Source: Paragonimus westermani | Taxonomy: Eukaryota > Platyhelminthes > Trematoda > Plagiorchiida > Troglotrematidae | DNA: 64,000 nucleotides | Direction: 5' to 3' | Assembly (NCBI GenBank): GCA_008508345.1 | Contig: QNGE01001260.1 | Location: forward strand, 62,001 to 126,000 | Shown here: piece after piece, positions 11,690-23,539 of the stretch | Layout: each line of letters starts with the position of its first letter | Numbering within the stretch: position 1 is the stretch's first letter | Program-made: the position numbers and the translations under genes | Notes under the pieces: generated by a model | The model's database searches: none | What the model saw: the letters and a program-made list of their open reading frames with translations, nothing else | What the model was told of the DNA's origin: nothing

Positions 11690-11945
11690 GTGGCGTTGGT
11701 GGATTCCAACATGAACTGTTTGAGAAATCTTGCAGGGGCAGTCAATCCCTTGAATCATTTGATGGATTCCATATGAGACAGTAGGACCAGTGGATAACAG
11801 AGTTCGAATGTGAAATTTCCGAGCTCTTGATGTGGTTTCGTGACTCAGCTGGCAGAACGCATGCCTTGTTGAGGCATGCTGTGTCTGTCGCTGGTTCGAA
11901 TCCAGCCGGAGCCCTGATTTTTCACAGTTGGGTATTATCTGAAGC
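11690..11945 (+). repeat. tRNA-containing dispersed repeat, copy 3
   Basis: Plus-strand copy of the repeat at 6985-7240 and nearly identical to it over some 240 bp, forming an inverted pair about 4.5 kb apart. The tRNA-like portion lies at about 11843-11925 with TGACTCAGCTGG and GGTTCGAATCC. The block from GGTGGATTCCA to TGTGAAATTTCC upstream of the tRNA-like part is conserved too, so the tRNA-like module is in the distal part of the repeat rather than at its head. Confidence 0.8.
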
Positions 11946-12019
11946 ACACGTTCGATAACAGCCATGACTGGGGCACCAGCCCTTGGTTATTCTGTGTATG
12001 CGACATGAGGGGTAATTTC

Positions 12020-12540
12020 TCAAATCAAATCCGAACTATGTAATAGAGATACACTTTGACTTATCGTCCCATTAGTGTTGGAAGACGATGTACAACTCGG
12101 AATGCCAGTTTTACACTGGCGACGGCAGCAGTGGCTTGAAATGATGTTTATGATGTTTCTTGGTGGTCTTCCTCTAGCGGACAATACACGACAGTTTTCT
12201 TTCTTGTTTGGACTGCCTAAAAGTAGATCCCATCGGCCAACCTTTGTGTTGCAAGTCAAAGCTCTCATTCGCCCATTCACCAGCTCCATGATATGGTTTG
12301 TGACGGGTAACGCATGTAATTGAATTATAACCATATTCATCATCCCATTAGTGCAAGTGGACACGGTTTATCCTTGAGTGGTACTTTCGAACTCTCTATG
12401 GTTGCGACAGCTCGACACGGTGTTAATAGTGCTTTTCGATGCTCACCCTCAAACCAACATCTGATGATTCTGAATAAGGAAGAAACCGGTCGCGAAGTGT
12501 CATTTTGACAGCGAGCATTATGTAGTACTGAAACGCCCAA
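12020..12540 (-). other. minus-strand open stretches with an AT-hook-like motif, function unknown
   Basis: Two overlapping open stretches (12540-12340 and 12364-12020) read without stops over most of their length. The second contains a basic ARGRPPRN motif, similar to an AT-hook core, followed by a Cys/His/Arg-rich patch (SSHCCRRQCKTGIPSC). The frame changes where they overlap, suggesting an old retroelement or transposase piece or a pseudogene. No family is recognised and no splice-bounded model is evident. Confidence 0.2.
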
Positions 12541-13341
12541 ATGTGTTGGTTGAAAGCTGAGCAGGCTAATTCAATATTGCACCAAGAGTGTAGAGCATTA
12601 ACATAATTAAAAAAACGCTGGCATAGAATTAGCAGTCATTATGTAAAAGTGCGCAACTTTTGTGGTGATAGACCGTGCCGTTCAATTGACAGCTTTTACG
12701 TGACTGCCAGGATACACGATCACAGGTGGTTTGCAATACTCCGACTGTGGTTTACCCTGATCCGAGTGTAAACCTCATTAACTAAGAAGAGAATGCGTTT
12801 GAGTGCAGGCCCGTGAAATGTTACCTTTTTAGGCTGCTTATTGCTTGCCGCCTACATGCCTGTCTTTCGCTCGGACAGCGTGGTCTGTGTGACGGCAAAC
12901 CAGAAGAAATAACTGAACCCCGGTTGGTTGGGTAAGCACTCGGATTATTGTACACAAACCGTTTCCCACCAAGCGACCAGTTTTACGAACATCTTGTCGA
13001 ACGGTATGCTCGAAGAAACTTGGCTTCATTCCATCACATTGACCAGACTGGCACAATTCTTCGGTTTTGCGATCGTAAAATGTATAAACTGCAAAAGAGA
13101 TGACCTGTCCGTTTTATATACAAACTGCAGTCAAGCGTAAACATAGTATATACTGTGACAGTTAAAGTGAGCTACCCGCACTCAAAATTGAACTCTTGTT
13201 CGTCAGATACAACGCCTTCAGCACAAAAGTTACGCGTACAATCCAGTAGGATAATAACAGTTGAACGCCACTATTGATGCAGAATTTTTGGCAATACATT
13301 TTTGAGTAGATAATCAACAAATGTTTCGTGATTTATTGCAG

Positions 13342-13430
13342 GATCGTAAAGGGAACCATTTTTACATGGGACTCAGTCACGAAGGCGTTGTCACATTTCG
13401 TGGCAGTCGAAAAGCTCACGTATTTAGCTG
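13342..13430 (+). CDS. FERM-domain protein, exon encoding start of the FERM C-lobe
   Basis: The exon is bounded by a good acceptor (TTTATTGCAG) and a consensus donor (AGCTG/GTAAGT). In phase 0 it encodes DRKGNHFYMGLSHEGVVTF followed by RGSRKAHVFS and the first two bases of a Trp codon. The pattern (Y-x-G-hydrophobic-x-x-x-G-hydrophobic, then K-x-x-x-F-x-W) is that of the first strands of the PH-like C-lobe of FERM domains, which bind membranes and cytoplasmic tails of membrane proteins under the cell cortex. It ends in phase 2, and the next exon supplies the G that completes TGG. The intron to 18068 is 4.6 kb. The subfamily is not resolved; upstream FERM lobes are not identified. Confidence 0.88.
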
Positions 13431-16400
13431 GTAAGTTGAAAACCTCTGACTAATAGCCCTTCAATTCGATTCCTCTGGGGACTATTAGAAAACTACAAAA
13501 TACGTACAACGGAATGAACAACGAACAACACCTACATGCTTATGCTAGTAAATAAAATGAACTAACTAATATATGAGATCCTTAGGCTTTTCATTATTGT
13601 TAGTTCTCAACTAATGATTTATGTAATTTTTTGACTACCACAAAAGTGTTCCGTCCTAATTAGCACGAATGAGTCTGGGTTGTAAAGTTGATCAACACAA
13701 AATGCTGTTAAGATGCGCAGTTTGTCAGTGAATTGTAATCGTGTCACTTAAATGGCTGTCCCAATGAAAGATGGTTTCTAAAATAACCGTACCGGCCCAA
13801 CTAGTCGTGCTATCAAATGAACGGAAGCTCCGATATATCAGTAATTCATTGGTAATTTCAAGGTTTTGTTCAGCAGTCCAGAAGGTAAATACTTTACGAT
13901 GTGTGCACAGTGTACATGTAAACTAGAGAATACGTACGGTCCAGTTAATCAGAAAATTTTCGGAGAAACCAAAAAACCAGGAACTGCACGCGCGGCACTG
14001 TGCCCAACATATCTTCACCTTCGGCTGGTGCTTTCACATAACATTAAATGAGCAGGAATCTGTTAACCAGAATGAAAACTAGAGACAGGGCGAGAGCACG
14101 CAAGACAAAAATGACCTTGCGGTTAGAAGTACGGGCAAGGGAACCGCAAGATGGCATGAATCGAGTAAGGCTGGTCTAAAAGGCTCACATTGGCACCTTC
14201 GCCTGGCCTACGTGCCTGGGTATAGTAACCTCAAGGTGTGAACGACGCGAAACGCTCTGTAACCCTGTGTGATAGCAACAACCAAGCCAATAAATCAGGG
14301 AAAGTAAGTTCATAATCTTTGTATTCTGGAAGAAACTCAGGGCTGAGATCACTTAACTTTAAACTAAGCGGCTTGTAGTATGACTTGTACGAAATAAAAC
14401 TCTCCAATGTGCACATCAAAACTAAGCATATTTTCTTTCGAATAAGTTGTGCGGTCCACTTTGAGCGGAATGTCACGGCAGAACTTGTAACAGTGTAAGC
14501 ACTACCCTTCGCATAGTCTGGCTTATTGCGTCATCAGTTATCTCGTCTCCTTGTCATCCGCGTAATATACTCAAGTTTGTTTTTGTTCTCCCTGCATACC
14601 GCTGTTAATAAAGGGTTTGTAATCTGCACGTCATTTTTATAAACATCGAAAACAGCATTGTATAAATGATTTATACTAATGGTCAACGGCCATCCAATCA
14701 CCAGGGGGAGAACAAAAAGTAACAAATGGGCGAAAGGCAGGGAATTGGCTGGAACCAAAGTATGAGAATCCATCCAAACCTAAACGGAAACATTCAGAAG
14801 CAATGTGTCCACAACTCGTAAGAAAACGCCCGGACTGTGAATGAAGTAGCGTGTTGTCAGCAAGACCCCTTAAGACTTTCACTGAACCCCACCACCACTT
14901 GCGTTTACTTCGCAAGTTACGTGACCAAACATTAACAACATGCACGCCGCCAAGCCAAATCAAGCGCCATCTTCCCCAACGCCTCTAGTCCTAGAACTTG
15001 TGGGATGCTGGGGATACGGCTTGATAGACAAGTCCAACCTACAGCGAAAAGCTAAGTCCAACTGTCTAAACCAAATCATCAACTGTTCTGTTTCAGTTAG
15101 TTGCAGCATCGACTCAAAGTGCCCGACTTAACACGACTAGCTAGTGTCCTGTGTAGAGGATTTAACATACAAGGTCTGAGTCTGTACATACTTAAATATT
15201 GTGTGACTGAACACGCTTGACACACACCTTCCACTTCTAGACCTCATCACCATTCAGCCGTTTGTGCCATCCAATATGAGCGGTTGGACGCAAACAAACT
15301 ACGTCCAACTCAAGCAACAATTTGATACCTTCCCCACTACCACCGACCCTCAAAAGCCTACCTCTTTTGAGACCTTGCTCACAGCGAGGTCGTGTCCAGA
15401 TATCTGTCAAGTACCTTGTTCTCTGTTTTTTCACTGATCAGCAACATCCTACTGTTGACTTATTTATACAAAACTGAATTTCCCAGTATTGGTAAATTAC
15501 TGAACACATTTATTTTCACTGAAACTTTGCTTTACTCATTGATAGCCCAGATGTGGCAATACATTGTGAACAAATGAAACGACTAGTTCGTCCGATGTGC
15601 CTTTTATCAACGCGATGAATCGAACCTATGAGGCCCAATATGTCAAAGTTTTTGTGTTAGCACTCTATATTGACGAAGTGAATCACAGAAAATTACGAGA
15701 AATCAAAATTGGACAAAAACAAGTCCAAACTTACGAATCTACGTGAAATAGTTGGCGTATTGGGATTTGTTCACATCTGTCTATTTATACCGAGATGGTT
15801 CAGCTGCCTGACTTGCTGGCGACTCCGTTTCCACATAACAAGTGACATCCAAGCTCAATAGTAGTTGTGTAGTTCAATTACTGAGGATGTAATAATGCAC
15901 TGGGGTGCATGCAGTAGGAGGTTGGCAACCAAATTCTACACCTGTTGCTATCAAACACGCAGCCTTAAACAGAAATGTCGTAACGGTGGTATGTTGTTCA
16001 AACGAGTCTGGGTATCAAACGAAACTGATGCTGATGAAGGCGGATCAGCACATTTGTATGGCATATGTAACGTAAACGTTTCAAAGACCCTTTATCTGCC
16101 CAAATTAAATATTGAAGGCAACCAGCGATATAGTAATATCCCCCCATATTGCATCCACATACTGACCTGGTCCTTAACCTATTACAGCGCTGTTGTGATG
16201 ACAAGACGGGCTATGCAGATTAACAAACACAACGTTTGTGTAGGTAAAGTAATACCTGGTCTAGCATCTGCGTGCACGCTTTTTCTGCTTAATTTCAGCT
16301 GAGATGCAACAGTGATACTTAATCACTTGATCCCATTGTATTTCATTTGGTAGGGAAAACCATATCGCTCATTCTAAAGCCAACCATCTGATGCAAACTG

Positions 16401-18068
16401 CAAAAGTCATACAGAAGATTCTGCCAGTTCTCTCTCTGCTACACTTATTAAGCCAGCAGCGCAGAACTCCCGTGCGGCATCGCACAATCACGGCAGTTTG
16501 CTTAATCTAGATTTAGGCCAGTCATCCTAACAAACCTGCTGTAGTTACGTGAAAGTGAGTCTTTTGACAGTACAACGAGGGCTTGAACTCGTGTTTCTTC
16601 CTACGGTTTGCACTGGAAACCCAAATTAGCCACGGAGCAGCTTGGTGACAGGCAGTCGGACGTATGTTCGTTTAACCTTTAGACGACGCGGAAATTAGTT
16701 CAGAGGTTATCCATCGGTTGTATTTGCCATCATGACAAAGCGATATTTCCTTTAAAGATGTTGCCGTTAAATTTAGTGCTCACTTTTTAATGAAGTATCC
16801 ACCACTTCCTTCGTTTCATCCACAATCAAATGATGAGTGTGCCTAGGTTCTCTAAATTCATTTGTTTTTGACAGTTTCAGTGTGTGAAATAATACTAGAC
16901 AATATGGAGGAGAACATTAGCCAGGGTCATACGTTCTCTCGCGCTTTGTGATTAGTTTGAAAGGGATCAAGTTAAAAGTTGTTGCTCATCCAGAGATATT
17001 GATGATGCCAAGTCCGAGATATGTGAACTCTTTGTCAGCTGTGCGTTAAAATCACACAAAGTAATCTACATCGGTCGGTGTCACCCCGGTGCACAGAGTT
17101 TCGACACATCATGTACGCTTCAGACGAATGTCACCATGATTTCATATGGGCACTTAAATATGTTTCGTCCACATAATGTACACCATCAACAGCATTGCAT
17201 ATGCTTTCTCATCTGTCAGCAGAAACGCTGGTATGTCACCTGTGCCAGCCTTGATAGCTCGGTTCGCAACCTCAACCATCCACCTAGTTCATTTCAGCGT
17301 CCACTGCAGCCTGTTTTCACAATGAATTTGTCCGATGAGGGAATATTCCGTGTTTCTCGTATCCAAGCATTAAATGAGAAATGACGGAGCGCTAAAGTGT
17401 TGAATGATGGTACAGTATGGCTCTCAGCCTATTTCAACAGTTTTGCTTTGAAGTCACATATAACTAGCTTTTTACTCTTTCATCTAGTCTGTTGCATCCT
17501 CTGTCCAACTTGGGCTGTTTGAGGGCAATATTACACACGTAGTTTTGTACAACTCAGTGACCTTTTAAACCGTTGTGCTTCGTATGATTGCTTATTCCAT
17601 CATTCCGCAAGTTTACATTCTTTGAATAATAAAAAGAATCTCCATCTCAACTAGTACAAACATTTGTCTTGAAATAGTGCACATCAAGAAATCATTCTTA
17701 CGGTAAAGCCCAAAATTATCACAGGTTGGTTGAGTTCAATAATCGGTTAACATTAGACACGAATTGCTATGTGTACAAAAAACGCTGATGGCAAAACATC
17801 CTTTTTCTGGATTAACAAAGGTGATGAAAAACTACATTATTTTGACTTCACATGGCTTGTAACTGGGAGAAAAATGCCAACTAAACTGCCTGAGAAATCA
17901 AAGCGGTAATAAATTAATTAATTACAGTCTATGGGCAAGCAGATTAAAGGTTCCCAGGTTAAAATCCAAGATGGGTTTCTAATTGATATATAGTTCTTTC
18001 GTTTAACTTAAAATGAAACCACATTCTTCAGAAAACTCACACATTAATCTTATTTTTACCCATGACAG
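13431..18068 (+). other. intron between FERM exons 13342 and 18069
   Basis: Begins GTAAGT and ends CATGACAG. Contains several open frames of 60-145 codons (for example 15865-16302) without recognisable domains or matching splice signals. A short motif at 14226-14246 (around CTCAAGGTGTGAACGA) recurs at 38585-38605, suggesting old dispersed repeat material. Confidence 0.7.
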
Positions 18069-18132
18069 GCAAAAGATCAATAAAGTTAGCTATGAGGGGA
18101 AACTGTTCATTATACAAGTAGAGTGGGAGCAG
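18069..18132 (+). CDS. FERM-domain protein, second C-lobe exon
   Basis: Acceptor TTTTTACCCATGACAG and a consensus donor (GAGCAG/GTGAGT) bound a 64-bp exon. One base completes the Trp codon from 13430, then it encodes QKINKVSYEGKLFIIQVEWE and a final Gln in frame. W-x-x-I-x-K-hydrophobic-x-Y/F-x-G-K-x-F-hydrophobic is the typical central part of the FERM C-lobe, so the join to the previous exon is confirmed by both phase and family pattern. It ends in phase 0, matching the start of the exon at 19267. A competing reading of the sequence straight after 18200 was rejected because the 19267 exon continues the domain correctly. Confidence 0.88.
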
Positions 18133-19266
18133 GTGAGTTATACAAGTTATTTGTCACTTCACACCTTTGTCGTCTTATGTTCACCTTCGCACAGTGTTAC
18201 ACGGAATTTCCTCTGTACTTTGTTGATTTGCGACCTGAGGTAGACACCAAGTATCCACCCGTTAAGTTTTGGTACGGTGTACGGGTTATGTTTAGAACTA
18301 ATTATTCACAGAAAGATTACAGGTTGGACCACGAAGGAGGCCATAATCATTACAGTCCATGAACAAGGTCACACTAATATACGATTGGTTCCTCCACTCA
18401 TCGGAAGCGCAACCTTAGTGCTCTGTGGGTATATATATAAAAAATTATATCTGAGTTGCTATTCCCAAACTTTCTTGTTATCACTACTTAGTGATCGTGT
18501 GGATCCTGGCCTCAACCAAGTACACCAGTCTAATTGTTCAGGACGGATACCTCTAAATAGGCATCCAGTACTAGGCCCAAGATGGACTCGGTGGCACGTC
18601 TTTCATTCACTCGTTCACCCAATGCAAGTAGTAAACGATCATACCTTATTCATTATTTTCACTCAATATTTCCATTTACAATGTGTTCTGTTTGCTTGGT
18701 TGCTTATTGGTTAAAGCTTTCGAACGCTTGTAACAATTTTCGGGTGGCGCAGCTCTGAGTATGCTGGGTATTGTCCAATTAGAAAATAAGAGCTGTTCTC
18801 AAACAAAACCGTCAATCGTTTTCCATTAGGAACGAAAGTGAATTGTAGAAAATTATATATTTCTGATTCGTCGCTTCCTACTCTTCAGGATAAGCTGTCA
18901 GTCCTGGTGGGAGGTTATGGCATGAACTGATGAAAAATACGTATTCACTTTCCCGCCAGTAAATCAGTTTGCCGGTTTTATCTGACAAGGCTTGTTTGTA
19001 TTTTGTACGATTCTTTTAAAATTACCAGGTCCGCAATTTTCAGGATATGCAAACTTTGGTAAAGAGGAAACTCCAGCGGAGCTAACGTCGGCACAAACCT
19101 GTGAGAATGTGATTTACATAACAAAGTGCTACACGCAGCGTGGACCAAATTTACTCATTGTCGTCACTGTTGTGTGTTATCAACTAATGGTTATATGAAA
19201 AAATGATTGTTTCCACTTCAGTTCACATTTTATCAATGTCTGCCAAACTTCATAACTTTTCGACAG
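18133..19266 (+). other. intron between FERM exons 18069 and 19267
   Basis: Starts GTGAGT and ends TTTTCGACAG. An open frame from about 18206 to 18362 looks coding at first sight, but it does not continue the FERM fold. The rest has no recognised gene. Confidence 0.7.
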
Positions 19267-19355
19267 CGGTGTCACACACTGGGGTTCAAGTGTCCGACAA
19301 CTGAATCCGCGGAGGCTCTTTGGAAATGGGCGGTGGACCGTCAGTGCTTTTTTAC
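19267..19355 (+). CDS. FERM-domain protein, last C-lobe exon
   Basis: After the acceptor ACTTTTCGACAG the exon encodes, in phase 0, RCHTLGFKCPTTESAEALWK then WAVDRQCFF, and ends in phase 2 at TTTAC/GTGAGC. H-T-hydrophobic-G-F-K-x-P, a helix with ALWKWAV, and a closing FF are the final strand and helix of FERM C-lobes (compare xxTxGFxxxxxxxxxxLWKxxVxxxxFF). Together with the two previous exons this gives a continuous C-lobe of about 80 residues. The next exon should start with one base of a split codon (AC plus N, a Thr) but could not be secured among the repeats that follow. Confidence 0.9.
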
Positions 19356-19739
19356 GTGAGCATAATTTCAGCATACTGCAACGTACACACAATATTTTAG
19401 TTACTGCAGGAATTAATCTGACAATCCACTAAGGTTAACTAGTGGTGAACGTAAGTTGTACATCTTAGTGGTTAACTAGTTTTAACATTTGACTGGACTA
19501 CCAGATCTGGAAGCCACATCCAAATCGACTAAAACAGTGTGAAATTGTGGACTGAAAACCATGCTCACCTGATCACGGTTTTGGTTCACAGAGAGGTATT
19601 CTATCGCGTCGGTTTCTAAAGAAAAAATCTGAATGGATTTTCTTTTTTATCAGTAATCATCAGTAATGCATAACCTTATCATGACTAAAAATTATAGTTC
19701 AGGGCTTCCTGAAGGTCTGTCTGGTTGTAGGCCCAAATG

Positions 19740-20290
19740 AACAAGTGCCTCGGGTGTTTATCGCTTCTAGTAGTGTTTGTCAGAGGTGTCCGATCCTTCC
19801 TCTCTTGGTAAGTCTTGCCATGGACGACAGTCTGGAATGTGCGCCTGAGGGGTCCAATGAGCTTGGTGTCCAAGTTCTTCCTGGCATTATGTTGACCCAA
19901 ATGGAGTATGTGGATGACATCGTCTTACTGAGTCACTCTGTCGGAAACATGCAGGCCATGCTGAACAGGTTGAGTGACCGGGCTGGTTTGTATGGAATGT
20001 ACTTCGCACCTTCAAGGTGTAGGGTGCTTCTTCAAGACCGGGTCCTTCTCATTCCTACCTTCTTTATTGTAGACAATTCGATGGAGACTGTGGACACCTC
20101 CAACCAACTCGTCAGCCTGATTAGATATCGGCGGAGACAGCGAAGGTAGGAGTTGAATTTTCCAACCTGCGTCATCTGATCACACATAGACGTACAGCTA
20201 CACAGAATTCGACAAGTAACCAACTGCCGGTACACGAAGAGTTCGGTTTCCGTTGCTTCCAAGGTCTTGCCAAATTTACCTTTCAGTTTG
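19740..20290 (+). pseudogene. LINE (RTE/CR1-type) reverse transcriptase fragment
   Basis: The frame from 19745 reads CQRCPILPLLVSLAMDDSLE, corresponding to the QGCPxSPLLFxxxMD block, then MEYVDDIVLLSHSVGNMQAM with the YxDD active site, and GLYGMYFAPSRCRVLLQDR. After the stop at about 20147 a shifted frame reads EFSNLRHLITHRR, matching the FANLRHLWxRR segment that follows in these elements. It is truncated on both sides and frameshifted. The closest general pattern is that of fluke RTE- or CR1-type LINEs; clade assignment is tentative. Confidence 0.8.
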
Positions 20291-22479
20291 GCTTACCTCG
20301 AGTTGGATGTTAAAAACAGCCAGGGGAGTATAGCATATATCTCTTGTTCGACCTTGCAGGTTTTATTGCCCAATGTTGAAGCATATGACTCTAAGCAAAC
20401 TGTCTTCACACTCCAGGGTATGCGGTGAAACGTCCCTGTTCAGTCGCCTCCGATCGTGTGGTAGATCGATTGGTTGTACACAGTTAAAGGCCGTTTTACC
20501 TGTTGCAGCTGAAATTCGTGGACGTATGTCACAAACAGCAGTATGATACACCTTTGACAATATCAAGAACAGGCGCGTCAAATCAAAGCGTCTATGGTTT
20601 CCCCGATATTCTCTCTTTTCCTAACCCTAAAAAACGTACTGTCATTACTTACACGATGTAAATTGTCACCCCAGTTGCCATCATCCAAACACGTTTCAAG
20701 ATATATCCCACATACAGGTCTCAATTCTGATATGTCTTTCCACGTGTTTCCATTTGTCAAACGGATCGGCGAACTAAGACCAAACCTTACAACTTCCGGG
20801 CCAGCTCCACTAACTCATTGTAGATTTTGGCACCCCTGGCACGTGCCAATATCTCCCGATCAATGTTTCTGGTGATCAACAGGGAATTCGGACCTTCTCA
20901 CGCAATCAAACCACTAATCTCCGCTGCTCGGAAATTTTTACATGAAGCCGAGTTACCCACTAGGAGATTATTGACGCCATCCGAACATCACTTACGGCTA
21001 GTAACAGGTCCGTGCTCATGCCCAACAGATCCTCAAGACGCTACTCCGCTATTAAGAACTGCTCCATTCAATTAACTATCAGCAGCATTCGACGAACTAT
21101 ATACAGAACTAGGGGTTTGCAGACTAGAATCCCAATATCCCAGACATTCTGGATGCAAGTTTTGAAGTCTAACATTTTGGACACCCTCATTCTCTTCACT
21201 TCTCCCCATCGACTACCGCAGCGCTAATTACTATCCTCTCTACCACGGCGCCACCTGCTACAACTCCCTCGAGCTCTGTCTTAGAACCATCAGTGTCAAC
21301 GGTTCTGAACAGTAACGGCTGACAAACATGCTCATGGGTAGATTTGTTAGAAAACGAAGCTGACCGTCTATCTAGCTGACCATCTATGGAGCAGCCGCAT
21401 GTCAGCAGCAAAAAAGTTCCAAAAACGACGAATTATGACCCACGTGATTGACTATGGTAACATTCTGAAACAACGATCAACTTAACTACGCTCTGAAGAA
21501 AACCATTAAACACATCTGCTAGTAAAGACAATTTTGCGTCACATGGTAGCTGTCGAAACGACGAGGCTACAATAGCCCGAATGCAGAGGGCACTCCCATT
21601 CACGTCGAATTCAATTTAAGCATATACAAAACATTCACAAACGAAAGAAGTAGAATGCAGAAGCGGTCGATGGAGAAACGTCTCTAAAATAGACAGAACT
21701 TTCCCGAACTCTCCGTCCTCGTTATTTCGGAGATCAGTGACAGTCGCATAACATGGAGTATGGCTACATGTGATCTTGACATTACCACTTCGGACTCGGA
21801 AGTTTCAGTCACCGCGGTAATCCGTTCACTTGATTGATCTGCTCTCGGACTCATTCAAACCAAATCACTGACAGCTTTTTTAATTTGGTATAAACTACTG
21901 CTCAATTTTTTCCACGGCTGACCACTTCTCGCACAACTGCCGTACAGAAGATCTCCCTCCAGCAGACTTTTATCCGATCTCTGGTTGGTGATCGCACACA
22001 TGATTCTGTTTAATTGTGTGACCATCTTATTCTCCGTTGACCGACAAGTTGGCTTCTTACGACGAAGTGAGACTACTGAGATGTATATCATACTCCAAAG
22101 CTTGTTTTGACATTCACGCACAACAGGTAGTACTTTTTCTGGCAAACGTGAATATATCAAAAGACTTCCACCACATATTATTCTCTAACAGCAGCAGTCG
22201 CTGCTCACGGTTGTCCTATTATTTAAAACAGCTGTATACCTTCGTTTTACTACCATAGCCTACCTTATGAAAACTGGATTCTTCCCGAAATGATTCTCAT
22301 CAAGAAGGCACTTCACCCCTTCTTTACTTATAAAGACATTCGGTGGACCTCTCTCACCCCCTCTGAGTTTAACTTTGCCCTAGACATGCGGAGTGACCAA
22401 TTTGACTAACTGGCGCACGTGGGGAATACCACACCATCGACTTTATTGCCAGAAATGTTGGCGATCATACTGACACATC

Positions 22480-22841
22480 CTTAATACAATCCGCTCGACT
22501 CAGTCTGATCGTGAATCAGTTGGAGTCCTGGTGCATTCACATAAAGACAGATGATAAAAAGGTGCCACCAGTTTTGTCTGAAGTAAGTAGAACCAGCATA
22601 GTATCTGGTTTCCGTGTATAAAATTCCGGATTTTAGGTACATCCCTCAAACAGTTGGATATATTGCTGAAAGCGCAGCTGCGTATCTATACGGAGTGCTG
22701 AATAAAAATGCTAAAACTCCCATCAATATCTTATATCAGTCAGGCCTCAACTCCGGCTGTCTCCGGATACCTCATCTTCAACCTCTGATGCATCTAAAGG
22801 AGAGGTCTGATACTGGAAACATTCGCCATCCAGAAATTTAA
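22480..22841 (+). pseudogene. possible decayed non-LTR reverse transcriptase tail
   Basis: The plus strand has an open stretch at 22614-22841 ending with SGCLRIPHLQPLMHLKER, which resembles the GGLGIPxLxxxxxLxRxxR block found behind the palm in some non-LTR reverse transcriptases. Upstream fragments in other frames (SARLSLIVNQLESWCIHIK) would fit the preceding thumb region. Stops and frameshifts are many. The assignment rests on short similarity only; an exact second copy lies at 25329-25690. Confidence 0.3.
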
Positions 22842-23370
22842 TCCTTTGACGGACTCGTCACATTCCTTAACCTGTCCCTTTCGTCACCCTCCCTTCAAAC
22901 CAATATCAGCAACCAAGAAAGCTATAATTGCTGAGGAGGAAACAAATTTATCACGGGGTGAGACTGCCTACAATAATCACGACGAAGCTTGCTGGTAACA
23001 GTCTCCGACGGCGGAAGCGTCGAGCAGTTGACTGCGTAACTCCGTAAGGATCTCTACGCGCCTATTCGTCACAGCGATGCAACTTAGAGATGGCATGTTG
23101 CCTACAAAAACCCGTCATTCACGCAGCAGCCCGGAGTCAGCAGAAGCATCATAAAGTCCGTCTTATATTTCAGCCATGCCTTCTTACGAATTCTGGAGGA
23201 TGCGGAAGACAATACTATTGTAGCGAGAAGGCGTCCAATAAAGCACAATCTTTATTGTCCAACTCGCCAGTCACATGCAAAGCGCGCTCTCTCGTTTATC
23301 AGTCATAATTCCAACCCGCAGCACCCCCCGGTTTACGTTCACACGTCGTGTGCACTTCTAACCGGTTTAC

Positions 23371-23539
23371 GTGTGTGACCGGTGCCTTCTATCGGAGGGT
23401 TTTCCGCTTGCCATCCCTCGTGTGTTTGTCCGATTTCGTTGCGCGATGGCTCGTCCAGCTGCTCGTGCTGTCCGCCATCCACCCAATGTTGGCCTTGACC
23501 GTATTCCAACATCGTGTCGAGATGTTCCTCTAAATGTTA
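23371..23539 (-). repeat. partial LTR inside the duplicated unit
   Basis: Matches positions 2-170 of the window and 26220-26388. It stops abruptly after AAATGTTA, where the sequence jumps back to ACGTTTCAAG, the start of the duplicated unit. The LTR is therefore interrupted exactly at the duplication junction, with at most 1-2 bp of shared sequence there. Confidence 0.85.

Larger units (their letters stand above)
20691..23539 (+). repeat. 2,849-bp tandem duplication, first copy
   Basis: The sequence from ACGTTTCAAGATATATCC at 20691 to ...CTCTAAATGTTA at 23539 is repeated directly at 23540-26388 with a constant offset of 2,849 bp. Spot comparison of the whole unit shows only isolated differences (for example G/A around 22388 versus 25237, T/C around 23052 versus 25901), so identity exceeds 99.9 percent. 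The unit ends inside LTR-like sequence. It is either a very recent duplication or an assembly duplication. Confidence 0.93.

Noticed and set aside
18123..18362. Open frame with a good acceptor at 18204 (CYTEFPLYFVDLRPE) as the third FERM exon
   Set aside because: Phase would fit, but it does not continue the FERM fold, whereas 19267-19355 supplies the expected final strand and helix in the same phase.
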